DNA from: Stercorarius parasiticus
Taxonomy: Eukaryota; Chordata; Aves; Charadriiformes; Stercorariidae
DNA length: 64,000 nucleotides
Assembly (NCBI GenBank): GCA_013396915.1
Contig: VWZL01001361.1
Location: forward strand, 1,386,740-1,450,739
Reading direction: 5' to 3'
Of the stretch, positions 1 to 13,535 are shown one piece after another; within the stretch, counting starts at the first letter, position 1, and each line of letters begins with the position of its first letter. Both the position numbers and the translations under genes were made by a program. Under the pieces are notes generated by a model. That model saw only the letters and a list, made by a program, of their open reading frames with translations. It had not been told where the DNA came from and searched no databases.

Positions 1-2284
1 CTTGGCTGAACTCTTTAGCCACAACTTTTTTTCTTCTTCCTGCTGTACTCAGCCTTCCCAGCTCCAGCCCACTTCCTTCTGCCTTTATTTTACTGAGATC
101 AGCCTTGCCAGCAGTGTGGAAAGGGGAACAAATGGCTTTAGCTTGTGTTTTCTACATTCTGAAGGGCTGTGAAATGATGGGAAGCTTTGATGCAACCTTA
201 CCTGTCGGTCAGGAAGGGCACTTGATGTTAAGCACCGTCATTAGGAACGCAAGACTGCAGCCATCAGGTTTCACAGCCTTTCCCATCTCCCATCAGGAAA
301 TGACCCGAGGATGCACATTTCCCTACAGGTAATCTATTGCTCTTCCCAAGGATACAAAGCTGGTTGTCTTAAGAGGACTTTGCTTTATTATCTTTCCATA
401 CAAAAACACTAATATGAGGCATTTCCACTACAGAGCAATACTTTTGTTTGAAAGGTAATCAACCATGAGAAGGTAAAATGGAGCTGTATCTGCGGAGGAC
501 CCCAATGTCCATATTTCTGTGTCATCACATCAGTTGAAGGCCACTGCACCCCCGCTCCCCACTTCCCTTTCTCTTCCCTCCCCTTTTTTGTGGGCTGATG
601 ACTGTCTCCTCTGGGTGACAGACTCTTCTTCTTCCCTGAACAGTAGGTTCATCAGGAGACATCTGTCTGTGCTTACTGTGTTGTCTAACCATGGGCTGCT
701 ACCCAGCCAACCGGTACCTGCCGTGATTGCAGTGTGCCCTCTGCTGTCTTGCTGCTGGTAGTCTGGCGTTTCTGAGATTTAGAGAAGCTGAGCCTCTGCC
801 CAGAAACAAAAGCATCTGTGACCCCCCCTTGCCCTTGTGCCACCTCAGAAATTTGTTGCCAGAGGTATTCTCCCGAAATGAGAGAGGCAGTTCCTAGCCC
901 AGAGCTGCCATGGAAGGTGTTCTGCAAATGGCTTTGCAAGGGCTGTACCTCCAGGCTACACCTTACGGAGCTCAGTGGACATCAGCGTGGCTGTCCAGCA
1001 CGTGCGCTGTGGAACCTGAAAGGACAGCAAGAGCCCAGCCCTGAACTGGGTACACAGACCCAGTGATTAAGACATCGAAACATAAAAAGACACAATTTTT
1101 TAAAAAGAAAAAGATCCCATGCAAGTGGTCATATGTGATCTAGTTCTGTTAACTACCCTCTTACTTCATCCTCCCACTGAAATTCAGATAAAACTTTTTT
1201 TAATTCTTTCCTTTCTGTGGCTTTTACCACCTGTCCTGTCTTCACACTCTCTGATGCATCCCTCTAGATCTGAATTCTCCCAGTTTATCTGCCTCGGTTC
1301 TGTCATGTTTTTTTTTTTCAAACATCAGTATTTCTTTTTGGTTTTCCCCTTTTTTCCCTATTCCCTGTTCTTGCTTCTTGGTTGCAATAGCTGTTATCTT
1401 ACCTTGGGCATCCCGTATCTCTCCTTAAACGTATGTGAACTGACAAATGATCTATCACCTCCTTACCAGAGTGTCTCATCTGTTCAGAACAGATTTCACT
1501 CGGGCAGCATTTCTTGGCAGCCAAGGAAAAATCACCATCGCTTTGAGGAAAATGTCTGATCTTTGCTCTGAGCAAACAATGTAACTAAGTTGCTTTTAAT
1601 TCAGTTTACCTTACCATTGCAGTATAGCGTTTGCAAGAAAAGAAAGTACAAGATATGACCTCCAAAGGGGAGAAAGAACCAGCTAGGTGAGGCAGTACAC
1701 CATTAGTCTTAGCTAAATTTGTCAGGGTTTCCTACTGTTGCCGTATCAAAAAAAAAAAAAAAANNNNNNNAAAAAAAAAGAAAGAGGCCCTTAATGAATG
1801 TTACGCCTGATCAGAGTCAGAGAACAGGAGCAGGAGGTGGCTCTGTGCATTCAAATGCCTACTTACCCACTATTAATGAAAGAAATGCGAGTGGAGGAGT
1901 TTGTGGCAAAGAATTCATGTAATTAGGTATGCATTTTCAGTCAGCATTTTAGGTTATTTTTACATTTGTAGCAAGTTTATACTATTTATGCCTGAATACA
2001 AAATTATATAATGACCATAACTCCTAATTTGGAGCCATAACCTAACTTCAAGCTAATTCCCGATGTCGAGCAGACTGTAGTGCCAGAGTCTTCAGCAGTG
2101 ACTCAGGTCATCTATGGTCAAGGTCTGTCCGGGTCCAGAAGTTTTCTCAGAACAGTTGACAGCTCCATTTCAGATCACTGATCTCCTACATATGGAGACC
2201 CCTAGAGATGTTGAGGACCCCCATGTCTGAGGACATAAGAAGGGGTGAGAGTAAGTTTAGGAATGGTGGGTAAACGTTAAAGGC
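1..2284. other. Intergenic DNA, no gene recognised
   Basis: No open frame here has a recognisable domain and no splice-bounded coding segment stands out. The stretch contains T-rich and A-rich runs, including a poly-A tract around 1748-1789 broken by seven Ns (1764-1770). By known vertebrate synteny the DNA upstream of FSTL1 is a large gene-poor interval, so non-coding upstream DNA is the likely reading. Confidence 0.6.
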
Positions 2285-2476
2285 TTCACTGGAGAGTGGT
2301 GAGGCACTGCAACAGGTGCCCAGGGAGGTGGGGGAGTCCCCATCTGCAGAGGTTTTCAAGACTTGGCTAGAGAGAGGCATGGCCAACCAAATGGCAATAG
2401 CCCTGCTTCAGGTAGGAGGCTGAACTACACGGCCACCAAGATCCCTTCCAAGCCAGCATTTCTGTGATTCTGCAGG
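2285..2476 (+). mobile_element. CR1 LINE 3' fragment
   Basis: The + strand carries the diagnostic order of a CR1 3' region: a GTGGTGAGGCACTG block, then CCCAGGGAGGTGG, a TTCAAGACTTGGCTAGA block, a GGAGGCTGAACTACAC block, a TCCCTTCCAAGCC block, and a tail ending TCTGTGATTCTG. The copy is about 190 bp, 5'-truncated and diverged, so it is an old dead insertion. The left boundary is approximate. Confidence 0.85.
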
Positions 2477-5400
2477 ACCAGAGGAGGCCCAGCCTGGCAG
2501 AGGTGCTCAGAACATATCCCCTTCACTTTGATAGTCAGTTCAGCTCTGCCAAGGAAGTAATTGCTCTCCATCTTTCACCATATAACCAGGTGCTTGGAGC
2601 ACTTATCCGAACTTGGTGAGACATGCTGCTAGGCTTAGGGTGGCGAAAAGGGAGAGACAATGAATTTTCCAACACTTCTGTTGAAATCATGGGGCTTGCA
2701 AGTGAGAATAAGCCAAACTCATCAAGTCAGTTGAAATGAAGTCTGGTCCAGAAGGTAGGGGTCATGATCCTAGAAACCAGGCCTGCCTATGCCTCTTGCT
2801 TCACAGAATAGACTGGTAAAATGCAAAATATGGCATGGGGAATAGCATACCTCTGCCTACACCTCCCTTGTCCTAGGGCAGTCCTTGGTCATGGAGCAAC
2901 AGAACCCCACTCCTTTCTGGTTAGGGTGCTGACAGAGGTGTCCTGTCAAATCTTCTTGCAGCAATATAAGATGTGGTTGTGACTATGTTTTACATCTCTG
3001 CTGTAGCTTTATTTCAGCTCCTAGAGCTGAGTTGGCTGGAAAGGAAGTTGTGCTGTAGGGAACCTAGTTTCATTTCTGGATGGTTCTCATCCTTAACTTT
3101 CCTTAACTTTCTTGCAAACATGTAATAAGATATTGCAGCCTTTACTTCTCAAGGCAGATGAGATCATGATGTTTGGAGAAAATTCAGCAGAAGACTCCAA
3201 GGACCAGAACGGCAAACTTATGTGAGGGGGCTTTGTGGGTTCTTCAGATGGGCTGGCTTGGTGACCTCCTTTGCAGCTGAGCTTGACAGGATGGAGAGCC
3301 TATGGAGCAGAACCTGATGCCATTCCAGTAGCTGGTTTCTGTTTGCAGGAAAGGAGTTGCTTTGGTCTGTGCAGTAAGTAGGTGGTCCAGCTCCATACAT
3401 ATGGTTCCCCCCAGCAAAGGATGATGCTTTGGCGGGGGGGGAAAGAATCCAAACAGAAAGCCTCACCTGAGTTTTCCTTCCCTTCTTCCAACCCCCTTCG
3501 GTAGTTTTCTACAGCAGGGGCAATTTGACCCCCCAGACAGATGGGTCTCACAAAATATGAGTAGGTCTCAAGGGTGCAACACAAAGGTCCTTTGTGCTGT
3601 ATGCTGCAGAGTTAATCATCAGTCACAGTTGTCTACCACCAGTCTCTATAGCCAATTCCACACAGTGTGATTATACCTCATCAAAGTTAATTTACCAAGC
3701 TGTTTAAATGGCTGTACAGTACAGTGAGCCTCCTCCCACCACTAGCATCATTTTCAGCTGTTCCCCTGCTGAGGATGCTTCAGGCTGGGTGGTCCCAGCA
3801 ACACCCTGCAGCATTTTTCAGTCTTGTCAGCAGCCTGGAATAGGGTCCTTTCTTCTGAGCTCTTGGCTTCGTTTCCCAGCCTAAGTTACAGGAGTCTTGT
3901 GGAAAATGATTTGGAGGACAAGAGGCAGCTCTGATAATGGGAAACGTCTGTGAGGGACTGGAACATTGGCTTGTAATCCCTGGACAAAACTGCCTCATTC
4001 AGAAAAAGTCGGGGGGGGGAAGCATACAGAACAAAGATCTTATTTCACTTCATGAAATGAACACGTGATGTTTTCTCTGGAATGCCTCGCTGACAAACGG
4101 GCCCAAATTTTCCAGGGACCGTGGCTTTTATTTAGGCTCAGACAAGGCCATAAATGGCTGAAAAGTATGTAAATTCACAGTTTATGTTAATTTGTCATTT
4201 CCAGGCTCAACACTAACTCATAGCCAGGCCATTGCCAGGTTTGCATTTCCTGGGGATTGGGATAGTGGAAGAGGCCTCTAACACCCCCGCCCCAGAGCTT
4301 CTGGCCAGATCTTGTGTACATCATGTACAGCTTTGCACAGGGACAGAGTTATAAAGCGTGGCTCCATCCAGACCTGCCTGCATCACCTGTCTGTTGAGCT
4401 TCTCCCACCAAACTGGGATAGGTACCCACAGGGGCCAAAACTGCCAAGCCAGATGTTTTGTCTGGAGCAGATGACATTATACCTTGCTAAATGGAGATAG
4501 GTGTAAGCTTGTGAAAGTTACTGGAGGTCTGGGTTCAGTGGAGAGATTTTATTCAGCATTTTGGGATCTACCAGAGCTATTGCTAAATGGCTGCACCTCT
4601 TGCTGTGGGAACTCGTGGACACAGACATTTAAACAGAGTCAAAGGTTCAGATCCAGTGAACAGACTCCATTTCGAAAGGTGGGACTGCTCTAGTGTTAAA
4701 GTCAATAAACTTGCGAGCGTCGGTTATCCAGCTGGGATTTGAGAAGGAGGTGCCACACTTCCACCATGAATCTGTCCCCTCCCTCAGCCTCCCAGTACCA
4801 GGCAGGCCCCTCCAAATATGTGCCATGCATCTGGAACCTGCCCATCCCCCTTTCCAAGCCCTCTGATTGTGCTTTCATCCTTTCCTTTTGCTCATGGCTT
4901 GTTTTGCTCATCTTTTCCAGTCTGTTGTTCTGCCAGATAGGTGTCTCTCACCTCCTTCGCCTTGCCATCTAACGTAGTTCAGTGGTCTCTGCAGCACTGC
5001 ACTGGCCCAGAGTAGCAAATAAGACACCCGAGCTTGCCCGCCCCACTCTTCCAGTTTCTTTTCATTCTCCTGAGACAACTCATTCAGTTTGCAATCACAG
5101 CTTCTTATCCACTTTGCCTCCTGTCACTAATGTTTTCAATCCAAAAGCTTTCTCTTACACAGGTTGAAAGCAGTGACCTTTTCCTTCGGATTGGTTTTGT
5201 TTACAGCTATTTATCCTCTTCTCACACGTAAAAGGTCTGGCACAAATCCTGACCCACCGGGGCAGCTTGGCTGCGGCAATTAAAGGTCAGCATGTTCAAA
5301 TATGGATGTCAAAGGTTGGACGCTTTCTCTATACTTACAACCTAACGCAACAGCCTGATTTGTGCGTGCTCAGCAACTGCACTCGCCAGCATCTGTGGTG

Positions 5401-5541
5401 GAGCTGAGGGTGCTTAGCATCTCCTAGGGAACAATAGCTCTGGTTGAAGACAGGCATTGCACCTCTGTGTGGAGGAAAACTAAAACCCCTTGGTTTCCAC
5501 TGCCTAGCCCAGGGCTGGGAGGGGAATGTATGATTTCATAG

Positions 5542-5556
5542 CATTGCTAAGCAATG
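5542..5556. repeat. 15-bp palindrome with X-box-like core
   Basis: CATTGCT and AGCAATG are exact reverse complements around one central A. The core TTGCT-A-AGCAA resembles an RFX X-box with a 1-nt spacer but lacks the outer G and C. It may be chance. Confidence 0.4.
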
Positions 5557-7319
5557 ACAAGAGCTAGTCTCTAGGGTGAGCTGTGTTTACTAACACATTG
5601 CACGTTTTCATGCTTAACAGTGCAGTTTCTCATTTTATAAGAGTCCCTGAACTAATGTTTGTGTCCTAGATCAGCTGTCCAAACTTACATTGCCAACTCC
5701 CAAGCTTTCTCATATAGACCACCAGAACAGCCATCCTGAGTTTGTGAACTGAACATCACAACAGTCTGTAGCTAAGTAAGACTGTGTGAAGCTCTCCTCC
5801 TGGTCTCACAGACCCCTGGTGACTCACACAGAACTGCTGTTCCACACCCAGCCTCCACGGACCCTGGCACAATGCACACACAACTCAAACACATTTTGGG
5901 CATAAAAATTCTTGAACGCCTTCCAGCAAGTGTCCCAGGCTCTGCCAAGGGCTGGGACAAATAGCTAAGTGTGTTTCAGCATGTTCTATGCTAGTGAGTT
6001 GCCCATCCTTGGAGGATGAGAAATAGCTAGCAAAATTATTTAGAGTCTGGGTAGGAGGAACTTCTGTCTTCTAAACCATACGCCTGACCTGTACAGTCCA
6101 TGAGAGGTTTTTGTATATGTATAATGTAAGGGTCAGGAGTAGGTAGCTATGGGACATGAGTTTGAGATGTACTCTGATGGTCCTCTAACAGTGTAGAGAG
6201 ACAGGATCTGCTGTGGCAATCGTTTGAATGGATTGGTGGCATCTTGAGGTGCACTCAGTTTGCATCATCGCACAGCTGTGGACAGATTATGCAGGTTAGG
6301 AGAAATCCCCAGACAGAGCTGCTCTGCAGAGGGTCACCTCAGAGGTCTCTGAGCTCCCACCCATCATAGATGGTTTGCATGGTGCTGAGGCACACAAAAG
6401 CCTCTACACGAAATGCCCCCACACCTCACCAGGCTCATTAGCTCTGTGTCCATGCCCTCCCTTACGAAAAAAGGGGCTGGGTCCACATACCCCAGCATCT
6501 CTTGTGATGCTCATATTAATCCAGGTAGAACCCAGCCTTGTTGCCTCATCTGTGGGAGATTTGCTGGACCTTTCTCACCAGCTTCCTTAGTTTGAAGAAG
6601 CTGACTTCCCTGACCAATCTGCTACCACCAGCAGCCACTTTTTCACCATGCTCTGAAGCATCCTCCTCCAAGGGCTCTTCCACAGCACCTCCTCTGCCCA
6701 GCGCTGGAACAGCTCTTCACCTTTGGCTGCAAGCAGTGCTTGAGGAGAGTTCGAATGCTGCAGGGGTGGGAGAAGGGCACAGCTGAGAGAGTATGGGAAG
6801 GGGCTGATCAACACAGTCCCTTGAAATGCCCTCTGGCCTTTCTGGCATTTGGTTCTCTCACTTGGTAGTCAAGAGCTGTGGGTCCCACAGCCAAGCCACA
6901 AGTGATGACCTTTGGTTGGTGAAGAGAGAGCGCCTGCTTCTTTACAGCAGGATGGCAGGCGTTAGCGTGCCTCCAGGAAATTTTGCTGGGTATTTCGTTT
7001 AAACATTAAGCTTGCCCCTGCCTGACAGCAGCGACTGAGAGGTGAGACAAGTGAGTGGCATGTGGAACACCTGTGTTTTGTTGCGATATAATTGATAGAT
7101 TATAATGGTCTGTGCCTGAGCTGACGACATCCTGGGTTGATTTCCTGCTACCTTCATGAGCACAAACCCCCTAGTGTTTCAGCTAGTGGAGAAAGTGCTC
7201 TTAATTGTGTGAATCGAGATTTGCCGGTGGTGGATAACCGCTTGCTCCACAGCAATAGCATGTTGGGGGCGGGGTGATGGGGCTCATTGCATGGAACATG
7301 GCAGAGACAAGTACATCTT

Positions 7320-7445
7320 TGTAGCTCAGTGATGCAGAAAGACAAAGTAGCTGAAATTTCATCCTGCCACAGAAGAGTCCTGGGTTTGACTTTATGCTCC
7401 ACCAGAAGTGACCTTAGCAACTTCTCAGTGAATGAGGGAGATATG
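7320..7445 (+). repeat. Possible MIR-like SINE relic
   Basis: GTAGCTCAGTGATG resembles a tRNA-derived A-box. About 60 bp on, GTCCTGGGTTTGACTTTATG resembles a B-box region, followed by GTGACCTTAGCAACTTCTCAG, which echoes the MIR core. The match is weak and boundaries are uncertain. Confidence 0.4.
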
Positions 7446-8335
7446 GGGAAGGAAATGGAAAGCAGTAATGATTGTTTCCTCTCTTACGGAGAATGATGTC
7501 ATATTTAACAGTACACGCTGTGAAGTGCATGTGACATTAGCATGTGTGGAGGTAAGTCAGGATTGCGTATCTCCATGGCAGTACGTACCTGCATGCTGGT
7601 TTGTGATGTAGTGTTACACACCAGGAAATCCATCTTAGGAATTGTACAGGCCCATTAGGCTGCCTGTACGATGGACAACTCACCTTACCTTCATGCCAGT
7701 CCCAAGGCTCATTTTGCCAGGTTCCTGCAGTTCCCTGTTGCATTATCAGATCTCTCTCTGAGGGGCTTTCAGAATCAAATCCAAAAAGTTGTGGCAGTAG
7801 CACGTAGGCTAGGACCCCACAAAATAACTGGGGGTAAAGATGTCTGGGTAGTGACTGCCTCATTTGGGTGGAATACGGTTCTTGCTTGTTTAAGGAGATA
7901 AGCCGCATCTCCTCTGCACCACAGCAGATGTGCCGGGCATTCTCTATGAACCAATCTCTGTGACCAACCAGCAGCTACCCAATGGTGGAGGCACACATGT
8001 GGCAGCCAGGGTAGCTCTTATTCCACATGGGTGTGGAAAACAGCCTTGTTGGTTCCAGCAGGGGCCATGGGACTGCCTGGGAACCCTTTCATGACAGCTA
8101 TTGATCCAGTTGCATGAGCCATGTTCATTGTGGGTAAGGAATCACAGACAGGACTATATCCCTAGAGCACAGCTAATGGGTTTGTCAGCTCTAAGCTGTT
8201 TGGCCATGGGCTAATAGCATCCTAAGGGGCTCTTTCAGGGGATGGTACCAATCTGCTTCTGGCTGGGTAGGACTTCTCTTGTGAGAGTGCTTTTAACTTG
8301 AAGACTGTAGCAAACTTCTAGGGTTGAACAAGTTC

Positions 8336-8455
8336 ATTGGATTATTCAGGTTGGAAGGGACCTCAGGAAGTCTCTAGTCTACCCTCCTGCTCCAAACAGG
8401 GTCTCTTCTCCAGGCCGAACAAGCCCTGTGCCCTCAGCCTCTTTACGAAGGGCAC
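8336..8455 (-). mobile_element. CR1 LINE fragment with internal deletion
   Basis: On the + strand AGGTTGGAAGGGACCTCAGG is the reverse complement of the CR1 3' end. After about 55 bp the sequence jumps to CTTCTCCAGGCCGAACAAGC, which in the longer copy at 36395-37851 lies several hundred bases further from the 3' end. This is therefore a minus-strand CR1 with an internal deletion, old and non-functional. Confidence 0.75.
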
Positions 8456-11400
8456 ATGCAATAGCAAAAGCAGGAGCATTTCACTTACCTCTGCTGCATC
8501 ACGTCCTGGCAGCAGCTGGAGTGAACTGGCACAAGGAACAGGCTGAGACAGAAGCACGTTACGCTATTCAGGATAGAGCGACTGTTTCCACGCTGAGGTT
8601 TTGAGACAGATTTTTCTTTTTTGCACCATGACTTGGATCTGAGTGTAGCTCGAGTCTATGAGGCACTGAGAACATCAGCTTACCCTTGACCAGGCAAATG
8701 CAAAGTGGATATGGTTACATAGGCTGGACACAGGTGCAATTCTGTGCCCACTGCTGGTGGGCACGGCTTACCTGGGTTATGGCAGCTGGGTGCTGGGGCT
8801 GGCTGAAGTCTGTGAGGAAATGATGCCTTGGGAGCTTGTCTCAGGTTAGAAAACCTCACCTTGAATAAGGGATACCAAGGGTAAAGTTTAAGGGTGAGGC
8901 TGTCAAAGGTGTTTAGGCATTTTACTGCTCTAGCTAATGGAATATCCAAAAGCCCATCAAATGCATTAACCATTAGAGAATGAATTTTATACAAACCACA
9001 TCATAGGCTGCTAGTGCCAGACTTGTGCGCCCTTTGATTAGCAATGTCCCCAGTAAAACCTGCAAAATAAAAGCATCTGCTAGGGGGGGAAAAGGGGGAA
9101 GGTACAGGACTTTACTACATCGGGTCTGAAATAGAGCTTTAAGCAATCATGTACAAATGCTGCAGCTGGAGCGGGAGCAAGGAAGGAGGAAATCACAGTG
9201 AGAAAGAGCAAGGAAATGAAGCAAAAAGCAAGGGTTAGAAGAATAGGGAAAAACAGCTGTATTTAACAAAGTGCAGGCAGGAAGGTGGCCAAACTACAGG
9301 AAAGTGACACAGGCATGAGAAAAAACTGCGCTGTAAAAAAAGGAGATTTAACTTACTTAACTTGTGTCATGTGTGTATCCTCACATCACGGTTAACCACA
9401 CTTAACCTCTTACCTGAGTTTGAATTTTGGTTAGAAAACTATCTCCCTGAGTTACCCTCCCTGAACCAGAGAAGCCTTAGACCTGAGTTAGCTCATGCAG
9501 CTGTGTACATACACTAGAGGCCCACCCTATTTCAACTTAAGAACTTGGGTGGTGCGCTGCAGCTCGTAAGCTGGGATAATGAGAATCATCCAGCATCTTT
9601 CCAAAATTCAGGATAAGAAGCTGACTCTCCACTTACACACCATTCACCTACCAGTGCACATTTGGGGTTTCCCTCCTACCAACCCACTACTCCCCGCTCA
9701 CAGACTGGGAGCAAGGTCCTGGTGAAGCTCCTCAGGTGAGTCGGGACAGGGCACGCTCTGGGGGTGATGTGAAGTCAGCACTGCCACTTCAGAGGGACAC
9801 CTGGAGAAGGTTGCTGCATGCCTGAGTTCTCACCCAAGGCAGTGAGGTATCTGCATGATCCACATGTGACAGCCCTGGGGACTCACACCCATCTCATGGT
9901 CAACCTTGGCCCTTCCTCAGAGCCGCGGTCTGGTCCATGAGGAGGCACTACTCACGTAGCTCAAGATGACATGGATGCCTCCAGTCCCACATGAGTTGAG
10001 CCTTCTCAGCTACAACCTTACACACCTGCTACTCAGAAATACTACCCTGCTTTCTAATTCCACCAAATAATGCTCCTGCAAATTTCTTACCCTTCAGCAG
10101 GATAGGTTACTGCTGCATCATGAAGGCCACTTGCCAAACAACTTGGTTTCTTGAATTGTCACCTAAAATGCAGTGCAGGCAAGGCGGTCACTGACTTCAG
10201 CACAATGCTGTGAGCACAACCCCATCCCTTGGGGCTGATGTTTCGTACGGCAGTGGGGAAAGGAGGAGACATGAAGGATGTGGGTGGTGGATGGGAGTGA
10301 GGTAATGTGGAGAGGGTGATATCATGGTATAGCCACAAGGGCTGGGTGAGGGATTAAGAAGTAATTTACTGGCACAGGCTTAGTTTAGTTTCCCTGGGAA
10401 ATGGGGTTTATACAATCACTTTGGGTGTATATGTGTGCATATGCTGTAATAAGGGAGAGGCTGCGGCATTAGTGTAACCCTCATGAGACACCAGAGAGTC
10501 CAGGATAGTGATGTTGACAGTGCCCCAAGAACGGAGAAAGCTTCAGTTGGAGCCTGCACTTTATTAAACACAGGAGAATGTATCCACCCATGAGATGTAC
10601 ACTTGCATGAGTCCAGGCTTCGTTTGCTCTGCTTCTCAGGCAACAGCTTGTTACTGAATTTCAGTTGCATGGCCACTTGGGCACATATGTGTGTATGTAT
10701 CTGAAAAATTGTGATCCCGTATGTTTGGTTTAGAGGTAGCAGGGACTGGAAAGTAAGCATCAGCAGAAATGAAATATTGATGTACGTAACAGAATAACAT
10801 CTTCCCTGTAGAGCAATGATTCCCCATTTCTTTGGCCCACCAGAGCATTGCAACCTTCAAAATTTCAGGCAAGCATCGTTCACCCTTATAATGAAGCTTT
10901 TAGCTGAAAGCATTTTTATGATACTACTTCGGTTGTGTAGCCAGTAATGATGAATTACCATATCCATTATGGCCACAGCTTGAAACCACAACTGTAAATA
11001 CATTTGCTTACTCTAGTGCTTCTAATTCAAGCTCTTTGTTATTGGGTCCATCATGAAAGAGCAAAGATTTCCTGGCAGATTTATTTCTGATGCACTCAGG
11101 TAGTACACACTGCTCCTTCGCATTTTACAGCTTTAAATGCTGAAAGTTTGGAATAAAAGTTAACAGTTTGTCAGATACCGTGTATTTGGTTATAAAATGT
11201 GTACACAGCATTAAGGTTCTGGTGTCTGTGCTGAGATTGTTTTGTGCTGCATGTGATGGAAGAGATAACACACCTTTTCCCTGCGTTGGTAAGTTTCCTG
11301 ACATGACAGACCTCCACGCTCCCGCAGACACCTTTGTCTCTATCACCATCATCATCTTTGCAGCAAAGGGCTAAAGAGGGTCCCCCCCCAGTCTAGCAGA

Positions 11401-13002
11401 GATACTCAGGCCTCGTCTGCACACAAAAGTTTTATCTGATTTAAGGAGGTGTACAAATGCCTGTCTCCCCCGTGGGCACCTGTTCTGTAACGCTCTGATG
11501 CTAGCATTAGAAGTGCTTTTTGGTTTTCACCTCTACCCATTTCCATGTGATAAAAACTAACTTGAAGAAATGTGCTTTTGCGTACCTGAATGCCGACACA
11601 GAATGGAGGATGAATCCTTTACCTTGTGTTTCATATTCAGTCCTTTGATTACGCAGAAAAAAAACCATGCTTACGGTGACCTATATAATCCAGCACTGTG
11701 GCTAATCACACTTACATGAGGTGACTGCCTATGGTATCAGGGAGGGAGTGCAGGAGCTGGGAGATTCCTCCTAGTGCTCTTTTCCCAAGAGTGATATGAG
11801 CCACTTTTACCCTCTGGAAATGTAGAGCCTCCTCATGTAGCACCGCTTGTGCAGAGCCGGGTGTCAAGAGGCCAGAAATCAATAAATCTTTTAAAATGTA
11901 TTTATCACTTGCCACTTGTTTTTTTCTTAGCGTGGCACTCCCATCTGGGTGACTCAGGGTGAGCCTGATCCTATGATACTTCTGCAAACTAGAAGCCATC
12001 TGAGTTCAGCCATAACTCTGCCTGTGCTGTGTCATGAGGCAAGGCAATCAATGACTACAAAACTGAGGTACATTGTGAAAGGTGAGGGTTTTTTTTTTTT
12101 TAAAAAAAAGACAATGAAAACCACATTGCTCAGCATTAGTGGTAAAATAATTAGACATCTATTCAGGACAGATTTATAGGCTAGTACCACTCACAGACAG
12201 AAGCAGAACTTGCTGGGGAGGATGCTTTACAAATGCAAAATTAGTAACATTAGTCCTAAAAACAAAACAGAGTGAGGGAGCAGAGCCTGAGGAAGCACAC
12301 CTAAAGGGCACAGCTGCCATCAACAGTCCAGATGTAAGGTGATCCAGGAGCACTCTTTTCCAGAGTTTACTCCTTCCAGCAGGATGCTACTATAATCTTT
12401 GGTCTTGGTGAACGATGAGGGGACACATGCCAGCATCTCCCACGGCACCCACTTGTATTGAGGGCACCGAAGAAAGCAGAGCAAGAAGATAGATGGCTTA
12501 TGGGAATGCTTGGTTATGGAGCAAGGTGGGATTTCAAAGCAAACGGTGTCCTTTTTGGTTACAACGAACCTCAAAACTCGAGGAAAAGCCCTTGACAACT
12601 GGTGTCATGGCATTGCTTGCTGTAACAGCAGAGATTTCTCTGTGTGTCCAGGACAGTCGGTCTCTTTGCATTGTCAAATCTGGCCTTCTAGCTACCAAGG
12701 CTTCTGAAATTCAGAGATGAAGAGATTAAGCAGGAGGATCACAGCTATTTATATGCAAATGAGCACCACCAGGCATTTCAGGTGGGATTTCAGCCCCCAG
12801 TGCCTGGCACAAGACCCCCAATGCCTGTTCTGCTCAGCCAACGCCACTTGGATCCTAACACATACGGGCTTAAACCCTTAGTTTTAAACCTCGCTGCATC
12901 CCAACAGGAATGGCAGCTGTAGCCGTGGCCGGGATTTCAGTGTGGCCTCAGGGCTGGAGCACAGGGTGGGGCGCAGGGTTCTGCAGCACCATGCCATGTG
13001 GA
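8456..13002. other. Intergenic DNA, no gene recognised
   Basis: Nothing coding was recognised. There is a purine-rich stretch around 9080-9260, a T/A-run junction near 12090-12108, and otherwise ordinary composition. It lies directly upstream of the CR1 and CpG-rich block that probably mark the FSTL1 promoter, so it may hold distal regulatory DNA, but nothing specific can be supported. Confidence 0.5.
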
Positions 13003-13250
13003 GAAACGTTTGGGGTGGAAGGGACCTCTAAAGGTCACCTAGTCCAACCTTCCTTGCAATGAGCAGGGACATCTTCAACTAGATCAGGTTGCTCAGAGCC
13101 CCATCCAAGCTGACTTTGAATGCTTCCAGGACATCCACCACCTCTCTGGCCACCTGTTCCAGTGTTTCACCACCCTCAGTGTAAACAATTTCTTCCTTAT
13201 ATCTAGTCTAAATCTACCCTCTTCTAGTCTAAAACCCACCTCGTGCCTCA
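13003..13250 (-). mobile_element. CR1 LINE 3' fragment next to the CpG island
   Basis: The + strand shows the reverse complement of a CR1 3' end (GGTGGAAGGGACCTCTAAAGG, then GTCACCTAGTCCAACC, GCAATGAGCAGGGACATCTTC, CAGGTTGCTCAGAGCCCCAT), continuing into the C-terminal reverse-transcriptase coding region. In the minus frame this gives a degraded RLDIRKKLFTLRVVKHWNRW segment typical of CR1. The copy is about 250 bp and ends where the GC-rich block begins, so it sits close upstream of the presumed FSTL1 promoter. Confidence 0.9.
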
Positions 13251-13399
13251 GTTTCACTTTTTTTTGTGTGTGAGAACGTGAGGGTGTGGATGCGACCCCC
13301 TCAGAGGGTTGCTCTGGTCCTGGCTGGCAGCCTGGCATGGCTGCCCCCGGCCTTCCCTGTTTCCCCCCCGGCGTTCCCTGTCGTGTCCCCCCCCCCTCA

Positions 13400-13470
13400 A
13401 ATGCAGGTCTCGGGGGGTTCCCCCCGCACCCATCTTCAGCCCCGGCCGACGCTGTGAGGGCCGGCAAACC
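13400..13470 (+). repeat. 71-bp direct repeat, copy 1 (probable assembly duplicate)
   Basis: The block from AATGCAGGTCTCGGGG to GCCGGCAAACC is identical to 13601-13671. It ends exactly at the single N at 13471. Perfect identity bounded by single Ns suggests overlapping contigs placed twice rather than a biological duplication. Confidence 0.9.
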
Positions 13471-13471
13471 N

Positions 13472-13535
13472 GAACGAGCCGGAGCCGGGGAAGGCGCCTC
13501 CGCAACTCCCTCCTTGCCCCGCCGCCAGCAGCATG
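13472..13535 (+). other. FSTL1: Candidate 5' exon segment ending at a splice donor
   Basis: Between two single Ns lies a 128-bp GC-rich contig in which CCGCCAGCAGCATG is followed directly by GTGAGC, a good splice-donor match, at 13536. The ATG also has a reasonable Kozak-like context. Read through, it encodes a Gly/Pro-rich stretch, not a signal peptide, so I do not call it the FSTL1 start codon. It could be the end of a non-coding first exon. In mammals FSTL1 is, to my recollection, translated from exon 2. This is tentative, because the contig's placement is itself uncertain. Confidence 0.3.

Larger units (their letters stand above)
2477..8335. other. Intergenic DNA, no gene recognised
   Basis: No protein family is recognisable in any frame. 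Small features are a perfect CArG-type decamer CCATAAATGG at 4148-4157 with a GGAATG (TEAD-type) motif about 70 bp upstream, a 15-bp odd palindrome at 5542-5556, and a possible MIR relic near 7320-7445. Otherwise this is unremarkable mixed-composition DNA. Confidence 0.55.
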
